Positions 19,943 through 31,332 of a stretch of 64,000 nucleotides of DNA are shown here, piece after piece. The notes below the pieces were generated by a model. That model made no database searches. It worked only from the letters and a program-made list of their open reading frames with translations, and had not been told where the DNA came from. The DNA lies in contig CM073534.1 in the NCBI GenBank assembly GCA_037074615.1, positions 4,460,861-4,524,860 on the forward strand. Reading direction: 5' to 3'. Each line of letters starts with the position of its first letter. Within the stretch, counting starts at the first letter, position 1. A program made the position numbers and the translations under genes. Origin of the DNA: Leucaena leucocephala (lineage: Eukaryota; Streptophyta; Magnoliopsida; Fabales; Fabaceae).

Positions 19943-22495
19943 TGTCATATCCCAATTTTTAGGCCTAGAAGCCCAATATATAGCCTAAAAAATGGATACT
20001 ACCAGGCCATGTTGAGCAGAGGTCTCAGTAAATAGAGAAAGTTATGCTGATCAATTCGATGCAACATAGAGTTTTGATATGAGGTCCCGAAAGATTTATA
20101 TTAATTTTTGAAGAAGAAGAAAAATTAATACAGTATTCTCTGTACCTCAGAATCAGATGAAATATGGCAATAAAATCCTATAATTAATATAATAATTTCT
20201 AAAACTGACAGAACCTAAAAAGGAGTTCTGTAGAATTTACTACAGAATTTACAGTGGATTAAAAGACCCAATAAATATGTTTCAGGGGAATTTCTCGGGA
20301 ATTGAACCCATTAAGATAATGGATCATACAGAGGGTCGAGAATGGAACCTTATAGGCCTAATGATATTTTCAGATAAGTATGTGGGCCAGGGCTAATAAA
20401 GACCGAGAAAAATGAAGAATTACAAAAATGCCACTGTGTTGTGTCCTTGAGTCAGAGTCAGGCAAAGGGCGTTATGATCATTTGACTAAGGTTAGATAGT
20501 CAAGAAAGGGTATATGGATAGCTGACCAGGGTCAAGAGATACTCTGGTAAGGTATGGAAAGATAACAGTGCTCCTATAAGTACTAAAAGGGAACTAAGGG
20601 CATTACAGTAATTTACTAAGATGTTTCTTGTGAACCGAGCCACCAGAGTGCTTGGGCTTGGTTAAAAACCCAAGATGACAATCCAAGGCCAAAAAACGTA
20701 GCACAAGAGTAATGTGGGCTCAAAAGGCATTAAAATATTATTTTAGTACTTTTTCAATAAAGTAAAGTGACCCGGTCCAAGATAGAATTGGGTAAAGTGA
20801 TCTGGAATCATGAATGGGGCCCACAAGGTGCCACATGGAATGATTACAGTAAAAGAGGAAAAGCAAAGGACACATGGCATGATTACAGAAAAAGCAAGAG
20901 GACACATGGCACGATCTTGGCCGTCTATTCAGGGAAAAGACTCTGGAACTCTCTGGAAAGGCTGAGTCAGCTGGTGAGGTATCCCAAGGGCCCCACCATT
21001 ACGCTACATATACCCCTGAGGTGTCCTGGATGATTTTATGAGTAGTGAGTCATCAGGGAGGGTGATGTCATCATGATGATGCAGGCAAAGCTTCTTGAGG
21101 AAGCAAGCAATCTGAGCCATTCATCACAAATCAATATGGACCATTCATTCCACCTCCTCTCACCTATAAATACCCTACTCCCCTCCCATTTAAAGGCACA
21201 CCATGGATTTGGCATGAGAAAGAAGAGAAAGAAGAGAGAAAGAGAAAGAAAGGAAAGGAAGGAAGGAGTTCTGGTGGAACCCGGAGCAGTCTAAGGAGCC
21301 GAGGGACTGGGCAAAGCTTAGGAATGAGGTAAGTAAGTTATCTAGTCCCTGATCTAATAAAGTAGAGGATTGCTCTTAGTGGTTAGAATAGAGAAATATC
21401 TCTATTAATAAAGTTAGCTATGGATAGAAGGAAAGTTAGAGGAATGTCAGAGTAAGGATATTACCCCTAGTTAAGCATGAATTAAGTAGAGCTATGCTGA
21501 TAGAATAATAATGAAAATATTATTATGCTATGTATAGGCTTTGACCTATGGAAAGAAAGAATCTTAGAGCAAAGGCCAAGAGCTAGAGTAAGGCTATATG
21601 TCAGGTAGTGAACTTATCCTAAACTTGTATGCATTGAATGTTATGCTTGATGTGCTATAGCTTTGTTGATTGTGTTGAATATATGCTTATGTATGAAGCT
21701 CTATTTCTATGATTACTTTGGTCAATTGTATTTCATTTGTAACATGCAAGCATGCACATTATGCAATGTTAACACTTTCAGAAGCAAGCACAAGTATTCA
21801 CATTAATGCATGCATTGTTTAGTACCATTTGCTACTGAGATTTCCCATAAATCTCACCCGTTCCATATCAATCCAATTACAACAAGTCTTCTCAATATGG
21901 AGGAGATAAAGATGCATGAAGAGATGTTAATTGCTTAGCATGATTGATATGTGATTCATGTATGTATAATTGTTGGAAATTGTCACTATGAACAATAACT
22001 CGTGGGGAGGTAGTGACATTTGAGCTGTAATTATAAATAGTAAATGATTGAATAAATATATGGTATTTTTCTAGAAAATAGTAAACATGTCAAGCTTCGA
22101 TTTGATATATAGAACGTCTCATTTGGATGTCTACACACAAAGATATGATTTATCAAAGATGGGACCAGAATGCTGGAATCAGGGACAGGACGCTGGAGGA
22201 ACAATAAACTTCAGAAGTTGACTGATGTTGACCTTGTCAAGGCGTGGTCAACGAATCATTTTTTACTGAAAGATCATTATGTTAGCTTCATGTAGCAATT
22301 TGAACCACTCCATTTTGATTTTTATAGAATTGGTTATGATTTTCTGAAGTCAGACCACTCCTCTGGAATTTGCACAGTGAACAATACTCGCTAAGAGTAA
22401 AATTCCAAATTGAGTAATTTGACTTCAACAGCTTTAGAAGTGGTTCCAAATGCTACCGTTTGATCCCTAAGATGTAAGAAAATGAGAATGTTACA
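19943..22495 (+). mobile_element. Solo LTR of a related Gypsy family, plus strand (2553 bp)
   Basis: Begins TGTCATATCCCAATTTTTAG and ends GAATGTTACA. A 5-bp target duplication TGTCG lies on both sides (19938-19942 and 22496-22500). No primer site or polypurine tract is attached, so the internal part was lost by LTR-LTR recombination. It shows sequence similarity in reverse orientation to the LTRs of the host element, for example near 20030-20300 against 14780-15060. Confidence 0.85.
20831..21172 (+). promoter_or_regulatory. U3 promoter of the solo LTR: three CACATGG repeats and a TATA box
   Basis: CACATGGAATGATTACAG (20832), CACATGGCATGATTACAG (20871) and CACATGGCACGAT (20903) form near-regular repeats. 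A TATA box CTATAAATA lies at 21164-21172. A purine-rich leader starts at about 21210. Core promoter by position in the LTR; the enhancer role of the repeats is inference. Confidence 0.55.
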
Positions 22496-22848
22496 TGTCG
22501 ACTACCTATTCGGGGTACATCATAAGTATCATACATATGTGTAATTACTTTACTTTACACTATATACATATTTACATTACCCCTCAACTCTAATTAAATT
22601 CTTTTTTAGGAGATAGTGAACTGCAAATACTTCTACATACAAAAATACCACCCATGTATATCAATTTGCAGATCATTAGCCAAAAACTCACTTAGCTTTA
22701 TGTGCCATGTAGGGATATATAGTAATATCTTACTTACTATCATCTCATGTCAATCTTATAGAATGTAAACATGATTCAGGTTAATGCCCTCTATTGTATA
22801 TATGTTTATCATCCCTACTACGACATTGAGGAAAATCAAAGAAATTGA

Positions 22849-23517
22849 CTACTCTTGATATCTACTTCTAGCCATCCCTTGACCCAGACTGAGTAGTTCA
22901 CTCTCTACAGGTTTCTTGAGACTGATATAGTCAACATTATCTATCTTTGGCAAAGAAGGTTGGGGCTAACTAGGATTAGGAATATAACACTGATCTTTAT
23001 CTATAAAGTCATATATTCCTTAATTGTGAGAATAGGAAGGGACTGTCGTAGACTCTGACTGGGTCTCTGGATTAAGAGACTACTGTAAGCTACTGATATC
23101 AAATCTATCCTCAAACTCTGGTGGAGGAGGAATAATATTTTATTTTCCTGTAATCCAGTACCAATACTTAACTTCCTCAGCCATAATCTATCCTGTCATC
23201 GGAGGAATAAAGCTTACATCAGGGTTAGAAGGCACTACCACAAACTCATATTGTATAGAGTTACTAAACTCAGCATCATCTAGTGCATGCACAACTTCAG
23301 GGTGAATCTCTACATAATCTCCACACTGTAGGTTTAAGTCTCAAAAAAAATATCTATGGGATATTCTACTGTAGGTCTCCCAGACTGATCTCCTATAACT
23401 CTCTTCACTTTCTAAAGAAGGATCAAAGTATGGATTTACCTCATCTTTATAAATCATTACTGGCCAGGGATGTCCCTTATTAATTGATAACTCTAACATA
23501 ACTTTATGAAATCTCAT
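22849..23517 (-). pseudogene. Decayed 222-codon frame of unknown function at the gag position of the 16.6-kb element
   Basis: On the minus strand a frame starts at ATG 23517, 130 bases after the primer site, and stays in register for 669 bases to TAG 22851-22849. It begins MRFHKVMLELSINKGHPWPV and includes EESYRRSVWETYSR, CGDYVEIHPEVVHALDDAEF, VVVPSNPDVSFIPP, EEVKYWYWITGK, and a Ser/Pro/Glu-rich end (SLKKPVESELLSLGQG). Six stops lie inside (TGA, TAG, TAA, TAG, TAA, TAG), every one explainable by C-to-T change of CGA, CAA or CAG. No zinc knuckle, aspartic protease or other domain that I know is seen. Probably an old gag-like or accessory protein of the element. I do not recognise it. Confidence 0.6.
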
Positions 23518-23646
23518 ATCTATTCCTAAAAGACTGGCTTAAGTAAGCAATGTTAACTAATCACAACAAATACCCTAACATAACAAAGTACTTACTACTT
23601 AGAGCTAGGGTTTTGGAATTGTCCTATCCAATGATAGAAACTTCTA

Positions 23647-23657
23647 CTTTGATACCA
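23647..23657 (-). other. Primer binding site of the 16.6-kb element (TGGTATCAAAG)
   Basis: tRNA-Met type, three bases inside the LTR end at 23661. Sets the orientation of the element. Confidence 0.82.
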
Positions 23658-23940
23658 AAATGAAATATCCTTACTTTCATATGTCTTAGAGACCATTCAA
23701 TAGCATTTAGAACCACTTACATGACTTTTGAAGTCCATTACCTAAATATGAATTTTTTACTCTTCTCGAGTTACTATTCATATAGTATTCCAGATTCGGC
23801 GATGGACTTAGAAAAATCATAATTAATTATAGAAAAATTGAAATGAAGAGATTTAAAAAGATATGGAAAGATAAAATCTTGAAATTTATGGTAAAAATAA
23901 TTTTCTGATCAAATGCTTAGTCAATTTATATGGTTTAATT

Positions 23941-24502
23941 TAGAGCTGGTAAAGCGGGCTGGCCCGCCCCAAAACGGGCGGGCATTTTGCCAGCCCGCGG
24001 CCCGCCCCTCTTTTTTTTTTTAAATTTTTAATATTTTTTAAAAATTATTTCTAAACTTTTAGAATACTAATAAAAAATTTCTAATGTTATATTAGTATAA
24101 TTAAAATATATTTAATGTTATACTCTTAAAATTCTTTACTTTTTATAAAAAATATCAAATTTTATAACTATAAATCTAAATAAACATTAATATAATATTA
24201 ATCAATTATAATATGTCAACATATATTAACAAATATGTAATTATTTTTACTAGTATACAATAATAAAAGTATTCAAAGTAATATTTGGGTAAAATAAATA
24301 ATAATATTAAAAATTAAAAATTAAAAAAAAATGCGGGCTGGCGGGCTGGCGGGCTGGCCCGCTTAAAAACGGGCTAGCCCGCCAGCATTGGCGGGCTGGG
24401 CAGCCCGCCCCAAAATGGGCTGGCATTTTGCCAGCCCAAGCCCGCCCCGTTTTGAGGGAAAACGGGCCAAGCCCACGGGCTGGGCCCGTTTTCCCAGCTC
24501 TA
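23941..24502. mobile_element. hAT-type MITE with GC-rich ends (562 bp)
   Basis: The ends are inverted: TAGAGCTGGTAAAGCGGGC and, in reverse complement, TAGAGCTGGGAAAACGGGC. An exact 8-bp target duplication GTTTAATT lies at 23933-23940 and 24503-24510, diagnostic of the hAT superfamily. The outer 65 and 170 bases are very G/C-rich, with repeated GGGCTGGC and GCCCGC. The core is almost pure A/T. It lacks a transposase. The matching place in the other LTR (near 12720) is empty, so it came after the host element. Confidence 0.93.
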
Positions 24503-26492
24503 GTTTAATTGTCAAATATTACTGTTCATTTGGTCAAAAATTCTAAAAACAGATTCTAGGCCTTGACTTTAGAAAATTCTTTCTCTTTGTACATACATTG
24601 AAATAAGGCGTACTTGATGTCAAAACAAAGTTTTACATGTTAACTAAATGTTTGTAAAATTTATACATTTATTCCATTATTTACTATTTTTTATTACATA
24701 AATATTATTGTTTAAACTTGTCATATAACATCATTACACATAACAATTCTTCACATAACAATTATACTATCCAATCCCTAACTTCTCTTCATGCTTCCTC
24801 ATCTTCTTTTATCATTCATGAACCTGTTGGGATTAGGATTACATGGATGAAGTGAGATTTCTAGAAAAATCTCAGTAGTAAATGGTACTAAACAATGCAT
24901 GCGTTAATGTAAATACTTGTGCTTGCTTGGAAAAGTGTTAACATTGTGTAATGTGCACGCTTCCATGTAACATATAAAATACAATTGGCCAAAGTAATTA
25001 TAGAAATAAAGCTTCAATGATAAATACATATGTAACACAATTCAACATTGCCTTGCCACAACCAAGTATAACATTCGATACATATAAGTTTAGGATAAGT
25101 TTACTACCTCACATTATTGACATCATTTTCTTTGTGTTTGCCTTTTCATTCTTACTTCTCCTTGATGTGTATCTGCCTCTTTTGAGTCCACAATCAATTC
25201 CTAACATAGCATGACCATCCATTCATTATAATCTAACTTTCTTGAATATTAATCTTATTTAACTACATTAACTTTCCTTAATCTTTACTAATTGACTTGA
25301 TCTTTGAACCAATTGATGTCTTGACTTTACCCCATACAATTTCATCTTTTCAATCCATTTATGAGCTTAGAATCATAAAATTCCAGCCACCATGCACTGT
25401 TCAGGAAAGATTTGCATAACTCCCCTTTTTCCTTCAAATATTCTAATTTTGATTCCAATGCTTCCAATACTTATTTCTCTACTTTATCTCACACAACTTT
25501 TCATTTTAAAGTCATTAGAAACATAAAAATCATGAAATTTCAATCAATGTTCAATGAGTGAACAGTAATATAGAAGAATTCCAAGAATTATAACTTTCAA
25601 TTCCAATGCTTCTAAGGCTCAAAACCTATCCAATCCTACACAAAATTATCATATAAATTCTATGGAAGCATTAAATATTTGAAATTACATCTCCTTCTAT
25701 CATGAACAATGTAGATTGAAAGGTTTTCTTCTTGGCAAAGTCAAGAATATCAACTGGATTCAACAACAAATCATCTAACTAGTTTAAACATCAATCATAT
25801 AACTCTACTTTAATTTCTTCTTTCTCCTTTCATCTAGGGTTTTGAACAGCATATATACCCTAGAAAAAACTCAAATTTCTTTCATAGAAACCCTAAGTTC
25901 AAAACCCCAAATTAAAGAAAAATAAGTTAGGATAGATTGCTTATCTTAATTCCTAGCTAGCTTGAACTTTAGTCCTTGAACTCTTCTTTATCTTAGCTTG
26001 AGTTTCCATTTGGACAACACCTCCCCAAGTGTTGTTCATGCCATAGTTTTGGGTAGAAAATGGGGATATTTATAGAAAAATGTCATGGAAAATGGAAGGT
26101 TAAGATCAGTTTGTGCATTATTTGATCTAATGACTCATATTTGCTCTTGGATTAAGCTTGCCATAGAAGCCAAAAGTTGACATCATCCATGAAATCATCA
26201 AGGGACACCTCATAGCACATGTGAAGAAATTAAAATGGGAAGAAGCATCTGGAAAAATTTTAATCCAATCCGATACCAGTTCAATCCGATTTCCTAAAAA
26301 AACAGACTGTTTTCTGAATCCAATTTTTTTAAGATTCCATAATATGCTTTCTGACCTTAAATTCAGTATATGGATTCTTCCTACTATTGATATTCTTAGA
26401 TTAGGTCTAAACTTAATTACACATCCCTTGGCAAATTACCAAAATGCCCCTTGGTTCTTCTTTGTTTACTTTATTATCTCAAGGGTATTATC

Positions 26493-28322
26493 TATTGAAT
26501 TATGAATTTATTAATTATGTTATCATATTATGTGCATATTTACTGTGATGAACATCCTTGGATAATTCATGATCTTATCCTAAATGTCCCTGGTCGGTCA
26601 TCTGTGGGGGAGCAGAGATGAAATAAGACCAGTATGACTTTGAAGATGTATAGAGATATAAATCAAAGTCATATGCACATGTAAGAGTACAAGGTGTTGG
26701 ACCGACCCGCTATGAGAGAGTTGCATGGGTTACGTCATAATCTTCTCTCATATACAAACCATGTCACTATGCCCTTTGACCTGAGATCATTATGGATTCC
26801 TACATGACAAACGCTCAGCTTTGGCCTAGTCAAAAGTCACTTTTGACCGAGTGATCATAAAGACTATGTTCGGGCTTAGTGGTTTTTCATGCGAAGGAAT
26901 GTGAATGGTCAAGATGAAATTTGTCCCTCACATTCGTAGAGAGATATTACTGGGCCCCTCGATGAGTGAGTCTGAGAAATGTATGGCCATACTGTAATGG
27001 AAAGGTAGTTCTATTTCTACAGTCAGACTACTCAGGGATCGAGAAAGTAACAGTCAGGAATAGGAGGATGACATTATCCATGCCTCATCTATGACCAAAA
27101 TATCACGTGACAGAAGGGACATGATATGGTTGTATAAAAGGTTACATCGTTTATCGATTCTCATATAATTTGGGTAGTCGTTATGTCTTGCTAGAGACCG
27201 CTTGTGACTTGTGGGCCAGTATAGCAAATGGCCCACTGCCAACTTCATATGGGCCTACAGGGTCGCACACAAAATAGCCCAACACGAGCTATGATGTCCA
27301 GATTCATTGAATCTAAGACGTGTCTAGATTCAATGAATGATCCAGGGTTGATGTATATATTTATTTATATTTATATTTGTATATATATATATTATATATA
27401 AGGGATATATAGGATTTAATTTATAAGGATAAATTAAATCTCTATCACGTTTGAATTTGAAATTCAAATTGATAGGATATCTCATATAAGAGATATTTAT
27501 AAGATTTAATTTATAAGGATAAATTAAATCTCTATCACATTTGAATTTGAAATTCAAATTAATAGGATATCTCATATAAGAGATATTTACAAGATTTAAT
27601 TTATAAGGATAAATTAAATCTCTATCACGTTTGAATTTAAAATTCAAATTGATAGGATATCTCAAATTTGATTTATGAGAATAAATCAAATACAGTCCAA
27701 TCTTATCTTTATTTAAATTAAATAAATAGGTGAATTAAATCTGTGGGACAGATTTAATATAAACATTATTTATTTAATTAGTTTCTTATCAAATTATACA
27801 ATATGTGATATTGTATTTGGAATTAATATAGATTAATTCCAAAATCCAATTCGGTTGAGAAAAACGCAGAGCATCCTATATATCTGATTTTAGGAGCTAC
27901 GTTTTAAAAACAACACATAACAAAAAAAGGGGCCGAACGGAATCTGCAAAAGGTTTGCAGATAAGAAACTACTGAAGTAGAGACGGAGAGGATGAACTCT
28001 TGAGAAAGCCTAGGAGGGACAGGAGACGCTAGCACGTCGTTTGTGGTTGGAACGCTATTCGTGTGGATACCAGTAGAGGAAGACGACCTAAGGAGTCGAC
28101 TTCTTGCGATCAAAAGGAGAGCACGAGCCGCGGAGAGAAGCTGTGGACGTCTCCTTACGATCGGAAAGAGATCACCAGCCGTGGAGAGAAGCTGTGGAAG
28201 TCGCTGAGGCACACTAAGGGTAATGCTTCTTCCCACTTGACTTAAACACATACGGTAGATCCTGGCAAGGAATGGAAAAAATTTTAAATTAATTTCCGCT
28301 GCGTGTCTTCCAATTCCTTACA
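26493..28322 (+). mobile_element. Solo LTR of the Copia F family (1830 bp)
   Basis: Matches the LTRs at 46230-48125 and 53285-55235. Its first 47 or so bases, including TGTTGG, are missing, while the end TTCCTTACA is kept. TTATC flanks both sides (26488-26492, 28323-28327), and the homologous uninterrupted site is seen at 14500. A TATA box TATAAAAGG lies at 27133-27141, and three 90-bp palindromic units at about 27411-27665. Confidence 0.85.
27411..27665. repeat. Tandem 90-bp palindromic units in Copia F family LTR (3 copies)
   Basis: Units begin at about 27411, 27501 and 27591. Each has three inverted repeats in a row: GATTTAATTTAT with its complement (12-bp stem, loop AAGG), TTTGAATT/AATTCAAA, and ATATCTC/GAGATAT. 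Confidence 0.88.
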
Positions 28323-29159
28323 TTATCATCTTTTCACACATCATCAGAGTATTCCCTAACCTTGGTCAACTATTCTGAGAACTCTCCTTGACCGTATAAC
28401 CTTAGTCAAATGACTAAAATTCCATTCTTTTGTCTCTTGCTCAATAGTACAACATAGTGACATTTTCATAATTTTACATTTTTATAGGTCTTTATTAGCC
28501 CTGACCCACATACTTATCTGAAAATATTATTGGGCCTATAAGGTGCCATTTTAGGCCTTCTACATAGTCCACTTTCTTCATGGGCTCAACTCCAAGAAAT
28601 TCCCTTGAAAAGTATTTATCGTGTATTTAATCCACTTTAAATTACATAATAAATTATACATAACTCCCTTTTGAGTTCTATTAATTTCATAAATTATCAT
28701 ATTAATTATAAATTTCATCTGATTCTAAGGTCCAGAGGATACTGTATTAATTTTTTTCTTCATAAATTCATATCAATTTTTCAGGATATAAAATCAAAAT
28801 TATGTGTTGCGTTAAACTGATCAAAATATTTTATTCTATTTACTGGGAAAGTTTGGAATTGAACTAATTCCAGGCAGTTTTGAGTCTTTTTTTACTCAAC
28901 TTTCAATTATTGTCATTTTACCTTTGAACTTTTGAAAATTATATTTTAGGCCCTCAAAGTTTTATAATTATACTTAATGACCCAAAGTTTATATCTACTT
29001 TATATTTTGCACCATAGAACTTTTAGACTTTTCAATTTAGTCCTTATTCTTTATACATTTGTCTAATCATCATTTTTTCTCTCTATTTATTATCACAATC
29101 CTTTCCAAACCTCTTTTTTCTTCAGTCTTGTACAGATAAGGAAAAATTATGATATGATA

Positions 29160-29164
29160 TCAGT
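29160..29164 (+). repeat. Target site duplication TCAGT, right copy
   Basis: Matches 12524-12528. Confidence 0.85.
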
Positions 29165-29310
29165 TATGCAGTAGGGCTAGTTACTTTACATTGTTCATTT
29201 TAGTTATATAGGTACCAAAACTAAAATGAAGTTAAACTATAAAGACCAAATATTAATCATTTGTGTTTATTTATATCTCATTGATTGACATTACTCCTCG
29301 CCAACCCCTC
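29160..29310 (+). repeat. Second copy of a short host repeat split by the 16.6-kb element
   Basis: AGTTACTTTACATTGTTCAT through TCATTGATTGACATTACTCC matches 12362-12490 in the same orientation. Before the insertion the two copies were adjacent. Confidence 0.75.
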
Positions 29311-29365
29311 CACCCACTCTTTTAGCCAAACTCCCAAAAGTTTGGATGCTTTCTCAAAATTGATA

Positions 29366-30007
29366 CTCCCTCTGGTCATTTTCATAAGGAACAATCTCTC
29401 AGATGTGGTCTTAAATATGGAAGCGCGAGTTTGCCTTCTGTAATCGAAAAAAAAAGATGGTCCTAAATTTGGGAATGGCTTCTCTCCACTTCTAGTTATA
29501 GTATGCTGCCCTCTGGTTTTTAGTATAAAATTGTTGATGTTGCTTTTTATTTAAGTTGTATTCAAGATCTTGCAGTATTTTTTTTTCTTTATAGCACTCA
29601 GTACCCTAAATTAGGTTTTGATGAAGAAAAAATGATACAAGGTCCTGAATACAACTTAAAAACAAACAATTTTACACCAAAACGCTAACGTTTTAAGGCA
29701 AAGGAGGGCAGCAGACGATAACCAGTAGCAGAGAGAAGTCATTCCCTCTAAATTTAAAAACAAATCCTTTTGTCTAAAATTTTAAACTAGTCTCTCCATT
29801 TTTACCCTCAGTCAATATATGCCACTTATTATCTCTGTATGATAAGTTTTTACTCATTATCTCTCTTGTACTCTCTTTTTGAACAATAGTATAATAGGAA
29901 AAAAGAATAATAGCTTACTTACACATTTATTATTTTTAATTAGATTTAGCTAACATTTTGAACCGTATGATTTTGGTAGTTATTCCTTATAAAAATGACG
30001 GAGGGAG
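29366..30007. mobile_element. Stowaway/mariner-like inverted-repeat element (642 bp)
   Basis: Ends CTCCCTCTGGTCATTTTCAT and, in reverse complement, CTCCCTCCGTCATTTTTATA. A TA target duplication lies on both sides. The interior is largely palindromic: GCTGCCCTCTGG near 29510 pairs with the region around 29705. Confidence 0.78.
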
Positions 30008-30180
30008 TATTTTGATACAATAGGTCCTCTGTGGCTTGAGCATATAGCACATATACAATAGGTCCACTAGATTTAGCTAACATTTTGAACCGTATGATTT
30101 TGGTAGTTATTCCTTACAAAAATGACGGAGGGAGTATTTTGATACAATAGGTCCTCTGTGGCTTGAGCATATAGCACATT
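29941..30180 (+). repeat. Tandem duplication, 127-bp unit
   Basis: 29941-30067 is repeated almost exactly from 30068. The unit contains the right end of the Stowaway-like element and its flank (CTCTGTGGCTTGAGCATATA). Confidence 0.88.
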
Positions 30181-30579
30181 AAACACGCTAATTAGTGAAT
30201 ATTGAAATCTCAACAGAAAAGCATGTATCCAAGTGCATTTATATTTGCTACATATAATATACGTGTATGTATATGTAGCTAAATGATAATTTAACTAAAG
30301 CCATAAAATTTAAGCAGGGAATACAAACACATCAAGTACTATATAATAAACATTGAAGCTCTTTATTTAGGGCGGATACATTCACAAATTACACGCTTAG
30401 GAAAGTTGCCAATCCTCTGAAAGTACCAGGTCGATTTCAATCTATGTCCTGCGCCCAAAAACACAACCAAAAGAATATAAGTTATTGCAGACTCGTTTCA
30501 TTTTAATGATGCATAGATACCAACCAGCTAGTTAGCCTGCAACTTTCGTGGCTGTAAAATGCACCGTTTATTGTGATGA

Positions 30580-30840
30580 CTAATATGTATTTAATATAAA
30601 AATTAGTTAATTTTTTTTAATAGATTAAAGAAACAAAATAAATTAGTAAACTAGATTTTTTTAATAGATTAAAAAAACTAAATAAATCAGTTAATTATAA
30701 TAAAATTAAATCATTTAAGATGAATTTATATTATATAATAATCAATCTACTTAAATTAATAAACTAACTCTTATATTAGTTATGATTAACTGATTTATTT
30801 AGTTTTCTTAATCTATTAAAAAAAAATTCAACTAGTAGTT
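30580..30840. mobile_element. AT-rich MITE remnant
   Basis: Long inverted repeat around TTTTTAATAGATTAA and its complement (30606-30690 against 30785-30830), similar to the MITE at 39950-40185. Ends not defined. Confidence 0.45.
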
Positions 30841-31332
30841 ACAATTAGGACCAAATGTAGTATGATTGTATAGTTGATTTGTTTGTTAGTTGATTTGACA
30901 ACAATTCGTCTTCAGTTATTTTCAAGTTATGGACACCTTGCATTTCGTAGAGAAAACCTCTTTTTTTGCATTTGACTACCTTCCTCCAACACTTGCGGAA
31001 AAAAAATGAGCATCAAACAAGAAAACATTAGACTTGTTTTTTCCGCTCAGATTGTTCATTGGCAACCTGTAACCTACGAGCCATTATAAGCGTCTGAATT
31101 CCATCATGACAACAAGACAGTTGAAAAACGTACCTCAGAAAAAAAAAAGGACAAGAAATTGAAAAACTAAATATACTGCAGTAACAAGTAAAATTGTTGA
31201 AACAAACAGAAGAATCAAGCACTTCAATCTGATTGTAGTGAGCTGTAAATGAAGAATTTGATTTCCATTTACACCTTTGCATAACTAGTTGAATACCTTA
31301 GTTGATCTATGTTCCTTTAGTGTTAAAAAATA

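Larger units (their letters stand above)
12529..29159 (-). mobile_element. 16.6-kb long-LTR Gypsy-type non-autonomous retrotransposon (LARD-like) with nested insertions
   Basis: Minus-strand element. The 5' LTR (29159-23661) is followed by a primer site (23657-23647), an internal region (23646-15354) and the 3' LTR (15353-12529). A 5-bp target duplication TCAGT lies on both outer sides (12524-12528 and 29160-29164), which proves a single insertion event. Insertions inside it: solo LTR 19943-22495, hAT MITE 23941-24502, Copia solo LTR 26493-28322. Without these, the LTRs are about 2.8-3.1 kb and the internal region about 5.7 kb. No protease, reverse transcriptase or integrase was found. A decayed 222-codon frame lies after the primer site. 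Family placement as Gypsy/LARD is inference from LTR length, primer and absent pol. Confidence 0.85.
23661..29159 (-). repeat. 5' LTR of the 16.6-kb element, with two nested insertions
   Basis: Counterpart of 12529-15353. It ends GGATATTTCA before the primer site and begins TATCATATCATAATTTTTCC at its start, where the expected TG has mutated to TA. Interrupted by 23941-24502 and 26493-28322. Confidence 0.85.

Noticed and set aside
20767..21294. Two plus-strand frames of 88 and 73 residues
   Set aside because: They lie in the promoter and leader of the solo LTR; low-complexity and repeat-derived.
27330..27689. 119-residue minus-strand frame of 30-residue repeats, and the similar frames at 47085-47559 and 54204-54626
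   Set aside because: By-product of the 90-bp palindromic tandem units in Copia LTRs; the unit length is a multiple of three, so frames stay open. Not conserved as protein, no start context.
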